Assembly: GCF_045207655.1 (NCBI RefSeq)
Contig: NZ_CP108785.1
Location: forward strand, 3,038,001-3,102,000
DNA length: 64,000 nucleotides
Direction: 5' to 3'
From: Embleya sp045207655
GTDB taxonomy: Bacteria; Actinomycetota; Actinomycetes; Streptomycetales; Streptomycetaceae
Below, one piece after another: positions 1 through 9,589 of the stretch. Below the pieces are notes generated by a model, which was not told the DNA's origin, made no database searches, and was given only the letters and a program-made list of their open reading frames with translations. Every line of letters starts with the position of its first letter. Position 1 is the stretch's first letter. A program made the position numbers and the translations under genes.

Positions 1-752
1 CACGGCCGGCGCAGGCGGGCGAGCGCGTCCCGGCGGGCGAGCAGGCAGCCCACACCGGTCGGGTAGCCGAACACCTTGTACCAGCTCACCGCGACGAACT
101 CCGGCTGTACCGCGCCGAGATCGAGCACATTGGTGGGTGCGTACGCGGCCGCGTCCAAGAGCACGTCGTAGCCGTGCCGGTGGGCGACGTCGATCCATTC
201 CAGCGGGTGCCGCACCCCGGTGAAGTTGCTTTGCGCGGGAAACGCGAGCAGACCTCGGCGACGGGTCAGCGCGGCGCGCAGCGCGTCGCCGTCCAGGCGC
301 AGGTCCGGGCCGGTCAGGCCGATGTACCGGGTGCGGGCGCCGGCGGCGCGGGCGTACTCGCGGATGCCGTTGACCGAGTTGTGGTTGTCGATCGGCAGCA
401 CGAAGCGGTTGCCGCGACGGAACGGGTACGCCTCGCCGACGAGTCGGCACGCACCGGTGGCGTTCGCGGTGAACACGGCGGCGTACCGGTCGGGGTCGGC
501 GTTGAAGTGCTCCAGGATCGCCTGGCGGGTGTGTTCCACCAGTGCGGTGGAGGCGACCGAGGCCGGGTGTTCGGAGTGTGGATTGCCGTAGGTGGCCCCG
601 GACATCCGCGCCGCGTGCGCGCGCCACTGGCGGCGTGCGGCCAATCCCGCGCCCGTGTGGTCGAGGTAGACCAGCCCCGCGTCGTCCAGATAGCCGTACT
701 CCTCGCGTCGGATCGCGTCGAAGTCCGGACCGAGCACGTCGGCCACCACCAC
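1..752 (-). CDS. Class V aminotransferase, Moco sulfurase/cysteine desulfurase-like (C-terminal part outside the window)
   Basis: About 250 N-terminal residues are present and the gene runs off the left edge. Readable motifs are YLDHTGAGL near the start, then GNPHSEHPAS, FTANATGA, DNHNSVNGIREYA and SWYKVFGYPTGVG. The last resembles the PLP-lysine region of molybdenum-cofactor sulfurase-like class V aminotransferases, with K as the expected Schiff-base residue. Such enzymes use PLP to move sulfur from cysteine or to process related substrates. The GTG at 752 is chosen because a GGGAGG sequence lies about 7 nt upstream; two further in-frame GTGs follow it directly. The C-terminal MOSC domain, if any, cannot be judged here, so Moco sulfurase is only one option within the family. 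Confidence 0.82.
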   Translation of the reverse strand, partial: MVVADVLGPDFDAIRREEYGYLDDAGLVYLDHTGAGLAARRQWRAHAARMSGATYGNPHSEHPASVASTALVEHTRQAILEHFNADPDRYAAVFTANATGACRLVGEAYPFRRGNRFVLPIDNHNSVNGIREYARAAGARTRYIGLTGPDLRLDGDALRAALTRRRGLLAFPAQSNFTGVRHPLEWIDVAHRHGYDVLLDAAAYAPTNVLDLGAVQPEFVAVSWYKVFGYPTGVGCLLARRDALARLRRP

Positions 753-902
753 GGCACCACCTCCCCGGGTGAGCCGAGTCTCGCGCCGCCCGTGAGGCGG
801 CGTCAACGGGTTCGGCCGGGTGGATCCGCGGTCGCGGCCGGTCGGCCGGATGCCCGTTCTCACCCCTGATGGCTGATCCGCGACAAGCATCCCCTAGGGT
901 GA

Positions 903-921
903 CAAGGTAAGGCTTACCTCA
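903..921 (+). promoter_or_regulatory. IdeR/DmdR-type iron box
   Basis: CAAGGTAAGGCTTACCTCA matches the 19-bp actinobacterial iron-box consensus TTAGGTTAGGCTAACCTAA at 14 positions, including the AGGT and ACCT arms. It lies about 90 bp upstream of the siderophore-binding lipoprotein start at 1012. This predicts repression of that gene when Fe(II) is plentiful. Confidence 0.8.
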
Positions 922-1011
922 GCGGTCGAGCCTGTCCCAGCAGTGCGGGCCGATCGCCGCGTCGTCGTGGTACCCGGTCCGCGTCCCTCACGCGCCAAGG
1001 AACCAGGACCC

Positions 1012-2034
1012 ATGCCGATACCTCGCCGCCGGATCGCCGCCGTCGCCGTGACCCTGTCCGCCGCCCTGCTCACCGGGGCCTGCGGCGCGGACTCCTCGGA
1101 CGGGAACAAGGGCGGCGGCAAGCCCGCCGTGGCGGCCGGCGGCAAGGAGTTCGGCAGCGCCGGCCAGGTGTCCACGGGCCTGGGCACGGACGCGGCGCCC
1201 GGACAGTACCCGCGTACGATCCGCACCGCGATGGGCGACGTGACGCTCAAGGCGCAGCCCAAGCGGGTCGTCGTGCTGGACACCGGCGAGCTCGACAACG
1301 TCGCGGCACTGGGTGTCCAGCCGGTGGGTATCGCGTTCACCGACGGATCGCAGGAACTCCCGGCGTATCTGGACGGCAAGGCGGGCAAGCCGGCCAAGGT
1401 CGGCACGATCAACAACCTCAACCTCGAGGCGATCGAGAACCTCAAGCCGGACCTGATCCTGGGCAGCAAGCTGCGCGCGGAGCAGCAGTACCCGGTGTTG
1501 TCCAAGATCGCGCCCACGGTGTTCTCGGTGCGGCCCGGCTACACCTGGAAGGAGAACTTCCTGCTCAACGCGGCGGCCCTGGACAAGACCGCCGATGCCA
1601 AGCAGCAGTTGGATGCCTACCAGGTCCGGGCCAAGGCGCTCGGCGACAAGCTGGGCGCGAACAAGCCGACCATCTCGATGGTGCGCTTCATGCCGGGCAA
1701 GATCCGGCTGTACGCGAACAAGTCGCTGATCGGCACCGTGCTCCAGGACGTGGGTCTGCCGCGGCCGGCGAACCAGAACATCGACGACCTGGCCGTGGAG
1801 CTGTCCGAGGAGCGGATCACCGAGGCGGACGCGGACAGGATCTTCGTCGGCACCTACGGCCCGGCGGACAAGACCGCGCAGGCACGGGTGACCGACAACC
1901 CGCTGTGGAAGAAGCTCGGCGCGGTGGAGAAGGGCAAGGCCGTCACGGTCCCCGACGACACCTGGTACCTCGGCCTGGGTGTGGTCGCGGCGAACGCGAT
2001 CCTGGGCGACCTGGAGAAGAACCTGCTCGGCTGA
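1012..2034 (+). CDS. Iron-siderophore ABC transporter substrate-binding lipoprotein
   Basis: The 340-aa product begins with an Arg-rich signal peptide and a lipobox (LTGAC, Cys24), so it should be lipid-anchored outside the membrane. The mature part has the periplasmic-binding type III pattern of FecB/FepB proteins: a segment with PKRVVVLDTGELDNVAALGV, then LEAIENLKPDLILGS, and a C-terminal segment starting AANAILGDLEKNL. It would bind a ferric siderophore and pass it to an ABC permease, but no permease or ATPase gene lies beside it in this window. The ATG at 1012 is preferred over the upstream in-frame GTG at 943 because it starts the signal peptide and follows an AGGA. The iron box at 903-921 points to iron repression. 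Confidence 0.9.
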   Translation: MPIPRRRIAAVAVTLSAALLTGACGADSSDGNKGGGKPAVAAGGKEFGSAGQVSTGLGTDAAPGQYPRTIRTAMGDVTLKAQPKRVVVLDTGELDNVAALGVQPVGIAFTDGSQELPAYLDGKAGKPAKVGTINNLNLEAIENLKPDLILGSKLRAEQQYPVLSKIAPTVFSVRPGYTWKENFLLNAAALDKTADAKQQLDAYQVRAKALGDKLGANKPTISMVRFMPGKIRLYANKSLIGTVLQDVGLPRPANQNIDDLAVELSEERITEADADRIFVGTYGPADKTAQARVTDNPLWKKLGAVEKGKAVTVPDDTWYLGLGVVAANAILGDLEKNLLG

Positions 2035-2083
2035 GGTCGATCCGCCCGACCCGGATCGGCCGGGACGAGCCGGTCGATCCGGG

Positions 2084-5000
2084 TCAGCCGCCGGTCGGGG
2101 GATCGCAGACACGTCCCAGGGGTTCGCGTGCCGCGTGGGCGAGCAGCGCGGCGACGCCCGCGGCCGGCCCCTCGGCCCGGCGCCAGTGTTCGTCGCGTTC
2201 GGTGAGCGCCGCGAACAGACGTTGCCAGGACCGTTCCTCGGTGCCGAGCAGGTCCGCGGTCAGCGCGCCGATCTCGGTGTACGCCGCGTGGACCGCGACC
2301 CGTACCGGCTCGGACGGGTCCACACGTGCCCGGGCGTCGGCGACATAGCGCAGCACACGATCGGCGTGACCCACCTCGTGCACCAGATCGTGGCCGGTGA
2401 GCAGCCCCGCCTCGATCAACCGCTCGATCTCGACATGCCACTCGGCGGTGCCGCCTTCGGGCAGCACCCACGCGGCGACGGTACGGGCCACGCGCGGCCC
2501 GCGCCGGGCCGCGGCGAACGCCTCGGCGGGGTGCAGGTCGGTGAGCATCGCCAGGACGATCTCGTCGGGCGCGTCCGGTCGGCTCGCGAGCGCGTGCCGG
2601 ACCCCGGCGGGCCACGGCTCGCGCGCGTGCTCCTTGGCCAGCAGTGCCCAGTCGCGCCGGTAGGGCCGGTCCAGGACACGTTCGGCGTCCGCGAGCCGGT
2701 CGCACGCGCGCAGCCTGGCCACCAGTCGGGCCGGCGAGGACTCCCGGTCGATCCGCGAGGTCAGCACCGCGACGGCGGCCTCGGCCGGATCACCGGTGCC
2801 GGCCAGGGCCTTCGCCGCGACCTTGGCGGCACCGCTGCCCAACAGGCCGCGGTCGATCAGCGCGCGCAGCCGGTGCGGCCCGCCGAAGCGCAACGCGTTG
2901 CGCGCCGCGATCAGTTGCTCGAGCAGGGACAACCTCCCCGACATCGCCTCCAGCGCGCGCTCGACCACGTCGGCGTCGGCCGCCTCCACCGTCACCCGCA
3001 GCGCGTCCGTCCGATACTTCGAGAACACTCCCGGGGCGAGCAGGCGCCCGCGCAGGGCGGGCGACAGCGGCCGGGTGTCGTCGGCCGCGCGGGCCAGGAT
3101 CCGGCGCCGCTCGGCCGCGTCGCCGGGCCGCCTGATGTCGCCGTACAGCCGGTCCTCCAGCATCGGATCACGCCGGTCGAGCAGCCGCCCGCGCACGTGT
3201 CGGGTGTGCGGCGAGCGGGCCTCGCCGTCCGCGAGGATCAGCGCGGGGGCGACGTCGGCCAGCTCCAGCACGTAGGCGACCAGGTCTTCGGTGACGTGCC
3301 GGGTGCGCTCCGCGTCGCGGGCCAGGGCGCTCGGTGACCCGGGTCCGAGCAGCGGGACAAGCGTGTGGAGCACGTGCGCGTCGGCGTAGACGAGCAGGGC
3401 CGATCCGGCGCTCGACAGCGTCGCGGGCCTGGCTTCGGGTCGCGGGCCGGGGCCGGCGGCCACCCGGTCGAGCAGTTCGGGCAGCGGCAGTTCGCCGCGC
3501 TCCGTGTCCATCGCGGCGAGCGCGGCCGACCAGCGTTCGCGATCGTGGCCCAGACGGGCGGCGAGCAGGGCGCGTACGGCTCGGGTGAGCGGTTCGCGGG
3601 CGAGTTGGGAGAACTCGCCCGGGCGCGCGGCGCTCAACGCGCGTGCGGGCGTCGTGGCGATCAGGTCGGCCGGTCCGACCAGACCGGCGCGGTAGCGCAC
3701 CGAGGCCGAGGCGGTGTCCCGGAAGCCGATCGGATCGCGCCGGGCCAGACGCTCGCGCGGCAGGTCGGAGGGAGCGGCCGCGCACGCCGCGACCAGCCAC
3801 ACCGGGTGGCACAGGTCGGGCACGTCCGCCTCGAGGGTCTCGGCGAACACCGCGAGCACCGCCGGGTCGGTGGGTATCGGCGCGCCCGGCACGATCTCCC
3901 GCAGCAGGTGCGCGGCGGCCAGCGCGCAGCCCCGGTCGGGGGTGTTGCGCCGGCCGCGCCTGGTCGGCAGCGTCGGCCCGGCCGGCTCACGACCGCGGCC
4001 GGTCGGCGGGCGACGCGCGAGGCTGTCCGCGAATTCGGCGATCTCGGCGTCGCTCAGGGCCCGTTGCGCGGCATCCGGTGGCCGGCCGGCCGCCTGCGCG
4101 GCGACGGTGATCAGTTCGGCGACGGTGCCCGCGAAGGAGTCGAGCAGGCCGAGGCCGATCACGGTGGCCTCGACGTGGCCGGCCAGGTGGGTGCCGACCA
4201 GTTCCGCCAGCCGGGCGCGGACGGGCGCGGCCGCGTCGGGGGCCAGCCTGGGCAGCGCGCGCAGCACCTCGCCGGCCGGCCGGGCGGTGTCCACCAGCCG
4301 TACCGGATCCAGTAGTTCGTGTTCGACGCAGTCGTTCACCCAGGCCGCGTCGGCGCGGCCGAACGCGACGGTCGTCAGCCGGTCGATCGGCTCGCGGTTG
4401 AGGTCCTCGGCGGTGGAGCCGCACGAGCGGTTGACCACGGCGAGCCGCAGCAACCGGCCCGGTTCGCCCTCGGCATGCTCGTGGCGCAGGAGTTCGTCGA
4501 TCGGCTCGGGCGGGTACGGCGTCTCGCGATGAACGGCCACCAGGCGCGGCAGGTCGTACACGTACGGCTCGTGGACGAGCGTGGCCATCAGTCGGCGGGT
4601 GGCGTTGCGTCCTCGCGCGGTGGCGAAGACGCGCGGGAGCGCGTCGGGATCCTCGTACGGAATGCGCAGCGAGCCCAACCTGCCCGGCCCGTCCGGGGCT
4701 TCGAGCGCCTCCAGGACGGCGGCGGCCTGGTTCGAGTGGCCCGGCCCGCCGAGCAATCGCACCAGGCGCCGGACCGCGTCGGGCCCGCCGCGCTCCCACA
4801 CCCGAAGGAACGCGAAGCCGCGCGCGTCGGCGGACGGGAAGGTGAACAGCGCGGCGTGCACCAGCTCGGGGTCGCCGCTGACCGCCAGCGGGGTGAGCCT
4901 GCGCTGATCCCGACAGTCCAGCAGCTCGGCACGCAACCGCGGGTCCAGCGGCACGAGTTCGGTGCGCCCCGGGGTGCGCGGAACCCCGGAGGCGATGCTG

Positions 5001-6547
5001 CGGCGCAGGGTGAGCGGGGTGTGGTGGTTGCGGTACACGGCCGCGTTCACGAACGGGTCGTCCAGGGCGGTGAGTCGGCCCAGCTCGCGCGGGTCCAGGC
5101 AGGCGTTCTGCGCGACGGCCGCGCAGACCCGGGGATCGCGGGTGGCCAGCGCGACGTCGAGCGCGTGCGCGGGCAGCGGCCCCTTGCCCAGCAGGTCGCG
5201 CAGCAGCTCGTCGCGCAGGTGCGGCAACAGGGCTCGCAGGTCCTCGGGTTCGGCGGCGTAGAGCAGGAATCGGTAGGGCCTGGACAGCGCGGGCGGCACG
5301 GTCGATCCGACCTCCGGGATCGATCCGTCGGCGATCTCGGCCAGCAACTCGGCCAGGGTGCCCCGATACCGCGACAGGTGCACCCGCAACGCGGCCCAAC
5401 GACTCGCCGAGCCGCCCAGCCGACGGTGCAGCAGGTCGGTGAGCGGGCGGACGAAGGGGAGTTCGGCCAGGGTCGCGACGGCGGTCCGGGCGGGGGCGAC
5501 GGTGTCCAGGACGAGGGCGGCGTGCCGCTCGTGGGTGCGCCCGGCGGCGCCGGCCGAGGCGGCGATCCGGGCCGCCTCGGGGTGGCCCGGATGGTGTGCG
5601 GCGGCTTCGAGGAGGGCGGCCGAGGGGCGGGCGATCCGGGCCACCGCGGCCGGGTGGGCTCGGTACAGCTCCACGAGCAGGGCGTCCGGGCAGTCCGCGC
5701 GCGCGACCAGCGCCGCCGCGGCGGCCTCGGGCAGCGGCTGGGCGCGTTGGGCGTCCAGCAGCCGGTTCCAGTGCGGATCGCGGCGCCAGGCGGGTTCCGG
5801 CTCGCCGGCGCGCAGGCCGGCGATCAGGCCGTCGGGGCCCTCGGCGGCGGCCACCGCCGCCTCGAGCTCGTCGGTCCGGCCGCTCTTCAGCGCGCGGGTG
5901 GCGACGGCGGTCACGTCGTGCACGGGCGGGGGATGGGCGTCGGCCGCCGGGCCGGCGGGCGAGGTCGTGAAGTCCACCTCCGCGAGCAACCCGGCCAGTC
6001 GCGGTGGGTCGGCGAACAGGCCCAACAGGCCCCGTAGTTGCTCGGCTGTGGTGAGCCGCGTGGCGCAGGCGCGCAGCGCGTGCTCGATCAGTGCCGGGAT
6101 CCCGGACACCACCGCGGCGCCGATGAAGTGCGGGTGGTCCGGCGGGTCTTCGGCACACGCGCGGATCTCCTCCCACAACACGCCGAGCGCGTGCGGATCC
6201 GGATGTCGGCCCGGGGCGAGCACCGCGCGGCGCATCCACGGCAGGGCGGTGGCGTGCCGGTACACCAGCCGATCCACGACCGGGTCCGGCCGCTCCAGCA
6301 ACGCGGCCAGATCGGTGGTGCCGGCCTCCGGATTGCGCGCCACCGCGCGCCGGACCAGCACGTCGGGATCGCGAACCGCCTTGACCCGCGCGGCGATCGG
6401 CAGCGAGGCGTCGGCCAGGTAGGCGGGGTCGCCCTCGCCGAGCCGGTGGCGCAGCCGACCCGCGTCCCCGGGTTCGCCGCTCGCCACCGCGAGTCCGAGC
6501 AGCACCTCGGCGGCCGGGTCGTACCGGCGCGCGGCTCCTTGCGTCAC
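2084..6547 (-). CDS. Very large protein of degenerate helical repeats, function unknown
   Basis: A 1487-aa protein with no recognised catalytic motif, signal peptide or membrane segment. It is built of degenerate ~25-35 residue units of the form RDPDVLVRRAVARNPEA, DDPFVNAAVYRNHHTP and GDPELVHAALF. These resemble leucine-rich-repeat-variant or HEAT-type solenoid repeats, which usually serve as binding scaffolds. GTG 6547 is preferred because GAGGGG lies about 10 nt upstream; a TTG at 6658 is also in frame. It ends 49 bp after the convergent siderophore-binding gene. Other long open frames in the same DNA are GC-driven shadows. The gene is real on codon pattern and length, but the role is unknown. 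Confidence 0.75.
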   Translation of the reverse strand: MTQGAARRYDPAAEVLLGLAVASGEPGDAGRLRHRLGEGDPAYLADASLPIAARVKAVRDPDVLVRRAVARNPEAGTTDLAALLERPDPVVDRLVYRHATALPWMRRAVLAPGRHPDPHALGVLWEEIRACAEDPPDHPHFIGAAVVSGIPALIEHALRACATRLTTAEQLRGLLGLFADPPRLAGLLAEVDFTTSPAGPAADAHPPPVHDVTAVATRALKSGRTDELEAAVAAAEGPDGLIAGLRAGEPEPAWRRDPHWNRLLDAQRAQPLPEAAAAALVARADCPDALLVELYRAHPAAVARIARPSAALLEAAAHHPGHPEAARIAASAGAAGRTHERHAALVLDTVAPARTAVATLAELPFVRPLTDLLHRRLGGSASRWAALRVHLSRYRGTLAELLAEIADGSIPEVGSTVPPALSRPYRFLLYAAEPEDLRALLPHLRDELLRDLLGKGPLPAHALDVALATRDPRVCAAVAQNACLDPRELGRLTALDDPFVNAAVYRNHHTPLTLRRSIASGVPRTPGRTELVPLDPRLRAELLDCRDQRRLTPLAVSGDPELVHAALFTFPSADARGFAFLRVWERGGPDAVRRLVRLLGGPGHSNQAAAVLEALEAPDGPGRLGSLRIPYEDPDALPRVFATARGRNATRRLMATLVHEPYVYDLPRLVAVHRETPYPPEPIDELLRHEHAEGEPGRLLRLAVVNRSCGSTAEDLNREPIDRLTTVAFGRADAAWVNDCVEHELLDPVRLVDTARPAGEVLRALPRLAPDAAAPVRARLAELVGTHLAGHVEATVIGLGLLDSFAGTVAELITVAAQAAGRPPDAAQRALSDAEIAEFADSLARRPPTGRGREPAGPTLPTRRGRRNTPDRGCALAAAHLLREIVPGAPIPTDPAVLAVFAETLEADVPDLCHPVWLVAACAAAPSDLPRERLARRDPIGFRDTASASVRYRAGLVGPADLIATTPARALSAARPGEFSQLAREPLTRAVRALLAARLGHDRERWSAALAAMDTERGELPLPELLDRVAAGPGPRPEARPATLSSAGSALLVYADAHVLHTLVPLLGPGSPSALARDAERTRHVTEDLVAYVLELADVAPALILADGEARSPHTRHVRGRLLDRRDPMLEDRLYGDIRRPGDAAERRRILARAADDTRPLSPALRGRLLAPGVFSKYRTDALRVTVEAADADVVERALEAMSGRLSLLEQLIAARNALRFGGPHRLRALIDRGLLGSGAAKVAAKALAGTGDPAEAAVAVLTSRIDRESSPARLVARLRACDRLADAERVLDRPYRRDWALLAKEHAREPWPAGVRHALASRPDAPDEIVLAMLTDLHPAEAFAAARRGPRVARTVAAWVLPEGGTAEWHVEIERLIEAGLLTGHDLVHEVGHADRVLRYVADARARVDPSEPVRVAVHAAYTEIGALTADLLGTEERSWQRLFAALTERDEHWRRAEGPAAGVAALLAHAAREPLGRVCDPPTGG

Positions 6548-6661
6548 TGTTCGCTTTCCCCTCGTCGGGCCGACCTGTTCGCCGTCGCCCCCCGTCCCGG
6601 GCGGTGTCACGACGACCACCCCACCACAGCACACCGACGGTTGGCCGCCCCGGGACAAACG

Positions 6662-7555
6662 CTAGGGGGCGATAGGGGTGCGGCGCGAGCGCCGGTCCCG
6701 ACGGTCGTGGAGCGGTACCGGCCCGGTCGCCTCGTCCCCTTCGCCGGTGACGACCGGGAGCCTTCCACCGCGGGCGAACCGCCCGGGGCTGGTGCCCAGG
6801 ACACGCTTGAAGTGCCGGTTCAGGTGCGACTGGTCGTAGAAGCCGGCGGTCACCGCGACGGTGTGCGGCGGCATTCCGTCGAGCAGGAGCCCGCGGGCGA
6901 GATCCACCCGACGTCCGGTCAGGTATTGGTGTGGCCCGATGCCGAACTCCCGGCCGAAGGCCCGCACCAGGTGGGTCGGGTGGGCGTACAACAAGCGGGC
7001 GGCCTCCGCGAGGGTGACGCCCTCGACGAATCGCTCGTCCAACAGGTCGCGCAGCCGACGGGCCAGGCCCGGATCACGCACGGCGAGCGGCACTTCGACC
7101 CGACCCACCAGGTGCCCGCGCAGCCGTTCGGTGATGAAGGCGAGCCTGCTCTCGGCCTCCAATTCCTCGCCCGGCCGCAGCAGCGAGGTGTGCAGTCGGT
7201 GTACCCGCCGGCTCAGCGCGAGGTCGGCGAGCACCGGGTGGTCCACGGCCGGGCCGATCAGTTCGTCGGCCACGTGCGAGGAGTCCAGATACAGCACCCG
7301 CTTGCGGAACCCGGTCGGCGTGGCCGCGCTCCCGTTGTGCGGGACGTGCGGCGGCAGCAGGCTCACGGTGCTGCGCAGGGCGCCGTGCTCGTGCCGGTCC
7401 AGGTCGTACCTGACCATGCCGTCGTCGACGATCAGCAGCGTCCACGCGGCGTGCGTGTGCATCGGGTAGGCGTGATCGGTCATGTGGGCGTGCAGGACCT
7501 CGCGCACCCCGGCCACCGCCGGCCGCCACGCCACGATCTCCGCGCCGGCAACCAT
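6662..7555 (-). CDS. AraC-family transcriptional regulator with N-terminal cupin-like domain
   Basis: The 297-aa protein has an N-terminal AraC-binding-type sensor domain (HAHMTDHAYPMHTHAAW near the start, PHVPHNG further on). A C-terminal double helix-turn-helix follows, with the typical YAHPTHLVRAFGREFGIGPHQYL and GFYDQSHLNRHFKRVLGTSPGRF segments. It is transcribed away from the DUF2000 gene at 7597, leaving only 41 bp between the two starts, so it probably controls that gene and itself. ATG 7555 is preferred; a TTG at 7570 is in frame. The ligand is not predictable. Confidence 0.9.
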   Translation of the reverse strand: MVAGAEIVAWRPAVAGVREVLHAHMTDHAYPMHTHAAWTLLIVDDGMVRYDLDRHEHGALRSTVSLLPPHVPHNGSAATPTGFRKRVLYLDSSHVADELIGPAVDHPVLADLALSRRVHRLHTSLLRPGEELEAESRLAFITERLRGHLVGRVEVPLAVRDPGLARRLRDLLDERFVEGVTLAEAARLLYAHPTHLVRAFGREFGIGPHQYLTGRRVDLARGLLLDGMPPHTVAVTAGFYDQSHLNRHFKRVLGTSPGRFARGGRLPVVTGEGDEATGPVPLHDRRDRRSRRTPIAP

Positions 7556-7596
7556 GTCAGGATCGTACAAGACGGCCCCCGGCCGGCCCGGACACG

Positions 7597-8037
7597 ATGC
7601 CAGGCATGGAAACCGAGCACGAACCCGTTCGTTTCGACAGCAGGATCGCCGTGTTGTTGCGCGCCGACCTGGCCCGGTGGCAGCGACTGAACGTCACCGC
7701 GTTCCTGGTCAGCGGCCTCGGCACGCGGATCCCGGAGGTGATCGGCGAGCCCTACACGGACGCCGACGACACCGCCTACCTGCCGATGTTCCGGCAGCCG
7801 GTGCTGGTCTTCGAGGGCACCAAGGAGGTGTTGACGGCGGCACACACCCGGGCCGTGGGGCGCGAACTGCCCGTCGCGGTGTTCACCTCGGACCTCTTCG
7901 CCACCGGCAACGACCGGGACAACCGTGCCGCGGTCCGAGCCGTCCGGCGGGCGGATCTGGACCTGGTCGGAATGGCGGTGTACGGCCCGCGCAACGCGGT
8001 CGACAAGGTCCTCAAGGGTGCCCGGATGCATCCCTAG
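7597..8037 (+). CDS. DUF2000 family protein
   Basis: 146 aa. The sequence (SRIAVLLRADLARWQRLNVTAFLVSGL near the start, MAVYGPRNAVDKVLKG at the end) matches the DUF2000 family, small alpha/beta proteins structurally related to PTH2-type peptidyl-tRNA hydrolases but with no established role. DUF2000 genes are often found beside AraC regulators, as here, where the AraC gene diverges from it. ATG 7597 is followed by an alternative in-frame ATG at 7606. The assignment is by sequence pattern; the function is unknown. Confidence 0.82.
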   Translation: MPGMETEHEPVRFDSRIAVLLRADLARWQRLNVTAFLVSGLGTRIPEVIGEPYTDADDTAYLPMFRQPVLVFEGTKEVLTAAHTRAVGRELPVAVFTSDLFATGNDRDNRAAVRAVRRADLDLVGMAVYGPRNAVDKVLKGARMHP

Positions 8038-8160
8038 CGGATCGGTCGGGGCGGGGCCGGATAATCGCGCGGTGGGGCGTAGCGGCGGTGGCGGTGGGCA
8101 GTAGCCCCGGGTCGGGAAGCACAACCGACGATCCGACCGGTCGCGACGAGGAGGGTGGAT

Positions 8161-8715
8161 GTGGTGAGCAACCCGCCGAAAGGTCGATCCGAGCCCGAAG
8201 AACCCGGTCCCGATGCCGACGCCGACTTCGACGCCTTCGTGGCGGCGCTCGACTACCCGATGTTCATCGTCACGGCGGCCCGGCCGGACACCGGCGAGCG
8301 ATCCGGATGCCTGGTCGGCTTCGCCACCCAGTGCGGTATCGACCCGAGACGGTTCCTGGTCTGCGTGTCCGCCGCGAACCACACCCATGCCGTCGTCGCC
8401 GCGGCCGGCGTCATCGCGGTGCACGCGCCCGATTCCCGGCAACACCCGCTCGCGGCCCTGTTCGGCGAGGAGACCGGTGACCGCACGGACAAGTTCGCGC
8501 ACTGTGCGTGGACCGAGGGTCCGTTCGGCGTGCCGCTCCTGAACGACTGTCCCCGGCGCTTCGTGGGTCGTGTCCTGGAGGCGATCGATCTGGGCGACCA
8601 CACCGGCTTCGTGGTGGCGCCCGTCCGGGCTCCGGACCATCCGGCCCCGACCCGGCCCGACCTGCTGACCTTCTCCGACGTCCGGGACCTGGACGCGGGC
8701 CATCCCAGGGACTGA
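8161..8715 (+). CDS. Flavin-reductase-like FMN-binding split-barrel protein
   Basis: About 184 aa. The order of motifs fits the flavin reductase-like domain: YPMFIVTAARP, GCLVGFATQCGIDPRRFLVCVS, HAVVAAAGVIAVHAP, LFGEETGDRTDKFAH and a closing HTGFVVAPVRAP. Family members bind FMN and either supply reduced flavin to a monooxygenase or act alone as reductases. The start is set by GGAGG at 8150-8154, six bases before GTG 8161; GTG 8155 and 8164 are alternatives. No oxygenase partner is adjacent. Confidence 0.82.
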   Translation: MVSNPPKGRSEPEEPGPDADADFDAFVAALDYPMFIVTAARPDTGERSGCLVGFATQCGIDPRRFLVCVSAANHTHAVVAAAGVIAVHAPDSRQHPLAALFGEETGDRTDKFAHCAWTEGPFGVPLLNDCPRRFVGRVLEAIDLGDHTGFVVAPVRAPDHPAPTRPDLLTFSDVRDLDAGHPRD

Positions 8716-8746
8716 TCCGCCGTGGAACCGGGGGAAACGAAACGAG

Positions 8747-8787
8747 GGGAGGGGGTTCGCCGCCCCCGTGGCGGCGAACCCCCTCCC
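8747..8787. terminator. Strong hairpin between convergent genes
   Basis: GGGAGGGGGTTCGCCGCC at 8747-8764 pairs perfectly with 8770-8787 (18 bp, loop CCCGT). It lies between the flavin-reductase-like gene and the convergent cupin gene, so it can stop transcription from both sides. There is no T-run, as is usual in these genomes. A closely related palindrome occurs at 9706-9739. Confidence 0.75.
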
Positions 8788-8966
8788 GTGCAACAACCGC
8801 ATCGTGCTTCGACGCCCGTTCCGCCACCCCGTGTCGGCGGTTCCGCCCCACCCGTGCTCGCTGCCCGCAGTCCACATCCTGGCGGGGCCCGCCGGCACGA
8901 ACCATCCGTAGGGCTACTCGGCCGCGAAGCTGAGTACCGAACGTCCGTCCTGAGTACCGGCACGGT

Positions 8967-9464
8967 TCAGGATCCGGCGAGGGCCTCGCGCCACACCGGG
9001 CTGTCCACGTAGTGGTTGTCGAACCGCTCCGAGGTCGCGCGCAGTTCGGCGACGTCGGCCTCGCCGCGGTAGACCCGCTCCAGGAGCCGGTAGTAGTCGA
9101 AGCGGTCCATCCCGGGGGTGAACACGACCAGCATCTTCGCCTCGGTGTCCGGGGCCGGTGCGAACGCGTGCGGCGTGCGGGCCGGCACCAGCAGGAAGTC
9201 GCCGGTCTCCAGGGTGACGATCTCCTCGCCGAGCAGGATGCGCATGGTGCCATCGAGGACGTGGAACATCTCGTCGGCCCTGGTGTGGAAGTGGGCCGGC
9301 GCACCGGGGGAGCCCTTGTCGAAGGTGGCCAGGTTGGCGGTCATCCCGGGGGTGTCGGCCAGCAGCGTGATCAGGCTGGTGGGACCGTCCTGGATGACCT
9401 CCGCCTCCTGGGTACGGACCAGGATCGAGGCGGGGACGGCGGCGTTCGAGGCGTGCGTGGACAT
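8967..9464 (-). CDS. Small cupin-domain protein
   Basis: 165 aa with one cupin fold. The metal-site motif 1 is present as HFHTRADEMFHVLDGTMRI (two His plus Glu), and motif 2 as GDFLLVPARTPHAF. The family includes quercetin-dioxygenase-like enzymes and sugar or small-molecule binders; the substrate cannot be told. ATG 9464 is chosen because GGGAG lies six bases upstream, and the longer frame to 9536 adds only unstructured residues. It is bracketed by the two related palindromes at 8747 and 9706. Confidence 0.82.
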   Translation of the reverse strand: MSTHASNAAVPASILVRTQEAEVIQDGPTSLITLLADTPGMTANLATFDKGSPGAPAHFHTRADEMFHVLDGTMRILLGEEIVTLETGDFLLVPARTPHAFAPAPDTEAKMLVVFTPGMDRFDYYRLLERVYRGEADVAELRATSERFDNHYVDSPVWREALAGS

Positions 9465-9589
9465 GGTGGCTCCCAAAGTGGCTGGTCGGGTCGATCGAGG
9501 GGAACGGCCGGCCGGTCGATGTGCGTCGAGTGACATGTCCTTCGGCGCCCGGCCCCGCTGTTCGGTGATACCAATCTACGGCGTGGTTC

